From NCBI GenBank assembly GCA_947034885.2, contig OX344756.2:21373489-21437488 (forward strand): a DNA stretch of 64,000 nt, in the 5' to 3' direction. The position numbers and the translations under genes were made by a program. This stretch comes from Thuidium tamariscinum. Lineage: Eukaryota > Streptophyta > Bryopsida > Hypnales > Thuidiaceae. The notes under the pieces were generated by a model. It was not told where the DNA came from, ran no database searches, and saw only the letters and a list, made by a program, of their open reading frames with translations. Every line of letters begins with the position of its first letter. Positions within the stretch are counted from its first letter, which is position 1. Below, in pieces: positions 60,857-64,000 of this stretch.

Positions 60857-61866
60857 TTCAGTATAGTTGGAGGCAATGTTTTCTGAAAATGATATTTTTC
60901 TAGTCTTAGCAAGTGAAAATCATGAATATTAAAAAAAAAATTAGATTTTTCGGATACAATATGTAATGTCTACAAATTTTCAAAGTGTTGGCTCCCTAGA
61001 CCTGTGGAATCGTCCTGTAGGTGCCCCCAAAACTGAACCCTGCGAAAATCAGCACTTAGCCTACCAAATTTCCCTATGTGTCCTTCAGTTGTGTCAACAA
61101 ATTACAATCATACATGTGGCGAACACATTAAGGGAAGTCTACTGACCCATTTGGGTGAATCTACAGTCCATTGCAAGGAACAGGTGCGGGGATGGGTGTT
61201 TTGCCCTTATGTTTTTAACCTCTGAAAGGACAAAGGCACATTTTGAACTAAAATTGTAAAAAAAATATCACTTTTTAGGGCAATAAGAGAAAGATGTGTT
61301 TTGGATTTGTTTTGTTTTTGAAACCCAACTGTAAAAATTTGTATGAGACTGTTGCGGGAATGTGTGGAAAAAAATTTAGAAACTTTGGTTGCAAAGATTG
61401 AAAGATTATGTTACACCAGCTTTAGAGAAAGTCAGCGAACTAATGTGAGAGTAGTGCTATCGGACTTACATGGAGGTGTAGGTTGGTGCTATTGTTTGGG
61501 AGCTTGCTATAGTTGTTTAAGTTGTACTTAAACTTACCAATAGATAGTGTGGCGTGTGCTCATGCTTCAATCAAAATCAAAGTAAAAGTAATTTTCTAAT
61601 ATTTTAATCCATTAAAACTTTGAAATTAAATAATTTTCTTATCATGAGTCTAAATGCCACGAAACTAAGCTCATGCAGCCCTCCTTGCCAACAACTTTCC
61701 AATAGTACCAAGAACGTGATTAGGGATGTACGATTCGAGAAATCTCAATGTAACAGACAAATAAAAAAATAAAAAATAGTATGTCTTTAGGTATAGATCA
61801 TATCTTGTATTTGTAGTCTTATATAGGAATATAGTGTTAGAGTTGGAACTTGTAATGTATACCAAA
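60857..61866. other. Spacer without identified genes
   Basis: Mixed AT-rich text; a short plus-strand frame at 61343-61531 has no family resemblance and no splice context that I can support. Confidence 0.35.
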
Positions 61867-62410
61867 CCCTAAATGTTTTTTTAATGTATTTTGATTTTTT
61901 TTAAATGCTCAAAACTACCACTTCTAGTACAAGTACCAAATTTTAGAAGAAAAACATTTTCGGACTTATGTAACCATAGAATCTTGTAGTATGCTAGTTT
62001 GAAATATGTAGAAATATTTTAGAAATTTCCATCTTGTGGGCATTTGGAAGATATTAGCATTTGAATCGACAAAAATCTTTGTTTTGGAGCCTTGCAAGAT
62101 ATAGGGCAATTGCAATTCCATATGCTTTAAAAAATGTCCTTGTTGGTGGTGCTTTTTTGGATTTGTAATTCAAGTTAAACTTAAAATTTTTCAAATCATT
62201 TGGAAATGTACAACATATAGAAAAAAATAGTATTACTAAGTAGAAAAAAGTAGAGAAAAATTCATTATACTAAAACATTGATAACTCAATTATAGAACAA
62301 AAAAATGCCAATCCCAATGGTTATAATGTTGTAGTAAATAATCTAAACCCTGAAATTTTATTTTATTTCAAAAAATATTGAAAATTGAGTTAAATAAAGA
62401 GATTCAATTT
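61867..62410 (+). mobile_element. 5' part of a TTAA-family element, cut by the 62415 insertion
   Basis: Starts CCCTAAATG after caaa (decayed TTAA) and follows the reverse complement of the 14265-15206 element: aaatgctcaaaactaccact, caccataga-like text, then gccaatcccaatggttataa and gagttaaataaagagattc. Near 61990 it preserves the uninterrupted site (atgctagtttg) that carries the mariner-type MITE in the 17-kb copy. It stops where the 62415 element begins; the remainder is not seen afterwards. Confidence 0.65.
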
Positions 62411-62414
62411 TGAA

Positions 62415-63334
62415 TCCCTAAAGAACCAAGCCCTGTTTTCTGCCCAAAAACACTAAAAACTGCCAATTCTATAGCAAAGAGTAAAAAACAATTAATTCAT
62501 TTTTTTTCACATCTAACCATAGGATCTTATACCTCACTAGTCTAAGATAGTGTGAAAAAAAATTCAAAATTTTTAACCGCACAAATTACAAGATATTTGC
62601 ATTTAAAGTAGGAAAAACAAGTTTTTTAGCACATTATGGGACTGGATTTTTTGACTTTGAACATTTTTAACTTAAAAATTTTGCACTTAAGAGTTTTGAA
62701 ATTTAATTATTTCTAGTAAAAAATTGAGTTGAGAATCTAGGGAAAAAAAATAAATTCAAAAAAACTTAATTTTCATTCTTAAAAAAATTGGTAAGTAGAA
62801 GTAGGTACGAGATAGAAGGAAAATCTAAAATATTAATATCTTTTAGATGGAATTAAAATGCACTAATCCTAATGGTGAGATTGTTCTAGCAAGTAAACTA
62901 AACCATGAAAATTTTGTTTTTTTGAAAAATTGCAAAAATTACATCCAGAAATGAATCCTACAAGTTATTTTTTTCAAGAAAATGCTCTAATTGCCCGAAA
63001 AACAAGAATGTCCATAACTTTCTCATAACAAATCCAAATAAAATGAATCAAAGCTTCCTAGATAGAAAAAAATATAATCTATAAGAAAAAAAATTCAAAA
63101 AAAAATTTCAAAATTTTTCTTTGCTGCCCAAACTGCCCGCCGTCCCCTGTTTTGAGGTTATTTGGGCATAACTTTTGTTCCCGGTCACCGATTGAAAAAA
63201 AATAATATCCCCACGAAGATATTCAATTTTTCTATCTTTAAAAAAAGTTTCAAAAAATTAGGAAAAAAATTCAACCCGTAGGTACATGCCCAAAATTGCA
63301 TTTGTCCCCCGAAGGGACAATGGTCCTTTAGGGG
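62415..63334 (+). mobile_element. 920-bp TTAA-type element, sister of 42563-43495
   Basis: Left end CCCTAAAGAACCAAGCCCTG (flank TGAA), right end GACAATGGTCCTTTAGGGG (flank TTAA at 63335-63338). Better preserved on the right than the 42.5-kb copy. Inserted in the 61867-62410 element. No open frame. Confidence 0.85.
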
Positions 63335-63338
63335 TTAA

Positions 63339-64000
63339 AGTACTAAATCCATAATTGCTTACAAAGTACAACTGAGAACTTTCATTTCATTAAATTATAT
63401 TATATGATAATTTTGTAACCATGAAAGCAGTTGCTTCATTTTGCTGTTAAAAATTATTGGAATTTTTATTTTTCACTTTATACAGATTCTCTTCTACATG
63501 CATTGAAAATTTCAGATTTTTTTGTAAATATTTGAAATCATCATGAATTTTTGAAGAAAAAACAAAGAAAATTATATTAAATATAAAATAAGTTCCAAAA
63601 ATTTGAAACTTTCATCACAATCTTATATATAGATTTAAAACATTAAGATGAAAACCAATTTTTTTGGTCAAAATAATTAGAAAATAAATAAATTATAGTA
63701 ATATGCCCAAAATTAAAATGGCTATAAAATACACAATTTTGGTCATTTAAAAAAATTAAAATTAGAATAGAAATTGCCCATAATAATATGTATTTCATTA
63801 TATGTCTATATATTCAAAAGAAATAATTTTAAAAGGCTAAAATTTAAATCAAGTGTAAAAGAGACATTCATTGTCAAATACACTAGAAAGTCATCTTTTA
63901 TGATATATGGATTTAGCATCTTCTTTTATAAAAAAATTATAATTATTCAATGAGGTTTTCCTACTACCAAATGATGGATAACATTCAAAGAAATCTACAA
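63339..64000. other. AT-rich intergenic stretch to window end
   Basis: No gene, array or element end that I can support. Confidence 0.45.

Noticed and set aside
61343-61531. Plus-strand frame (62 codons) near 61.4 kb
   Set aside because: Cys-rich but with no family resemblance, no splice signals that I could connect, and length expected by chance.

Overview
This is nuclear DNA of a plant-lineage eukaryote. The genes are split by spliceosomal introns (GT-AG, one clear TACTAAC branch point) and the proteins look like streptophyte versions. A complete gene for DRC5/TCTE1, a subunit of the flagellar nexin-dynein regulatory complex, implies an organism with motile sperm: a bryophyte, lycophyte, fern or charophyte rather than a flowering plant. 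Most of the window is very AT-rich and made of small non-autonomous DNA transposons. Two less AT-rich stretches (1-3.6 kb and about 32.8-42.4 kb) hold most other genes. I cannot name the species.

Layout: 1-3621 (+) is the 20S proteasome subunit alpha-1/PSMA6 gene, missing only its first roughly 19 codons. 3.6-8 kb holds a dispersed repeat, a tRNA-like hairpin cluster and a broken hAT-type transposase (minus strand). 8-19.7 kb is repeat desert. 19740-26379 (+) is DRC5/TCTE1 with seven coding exons and several transposon insertions in its introns. 26.5-32.8 kb is again repeats. 32.8-35.6 kb holds two small doubtful genes facing each other: a bZIP-like relic (+) and a truncated four-helix MCAfunc/HeLo-like gene (-). 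36967-40788 (-) is a complete ten-exon NDRG/NDL-family alpha/beta-hydrolase-fold gene; its upstream side carries two tandem arrays (about 147-bp and about 100-bp units). 42.5-64 kb is repeat-dominated, apart from an SRP54 M-domain-only gene (55964-56523, -) and one unexplained open stretch near 60.6 kb.

The main structural story is the transposon landscape. One group of elements and fold-back elements has ends CCC(C/T)TAAA...TTTA(R)GGG flanked by TTAA. One copy is nested in another with a clean TTAA duplication, as in piggyBac-type integration. A second group (TA-flanked, termini AGGTAGAACC or AGGTGNRTACACC) behaves like Tc1/mariner MITEs, and an uninserted sister site is visible. Others are a TA-flanked 690-740 bp family with termini TAGGGTCATTGC, a CACTA-type MITE, and a 1.28-kb palindrome built of about 176-bp modules. 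The genes do not form a pathway; they are independent housekeeping or ciliary genes separated by mobile DNA.
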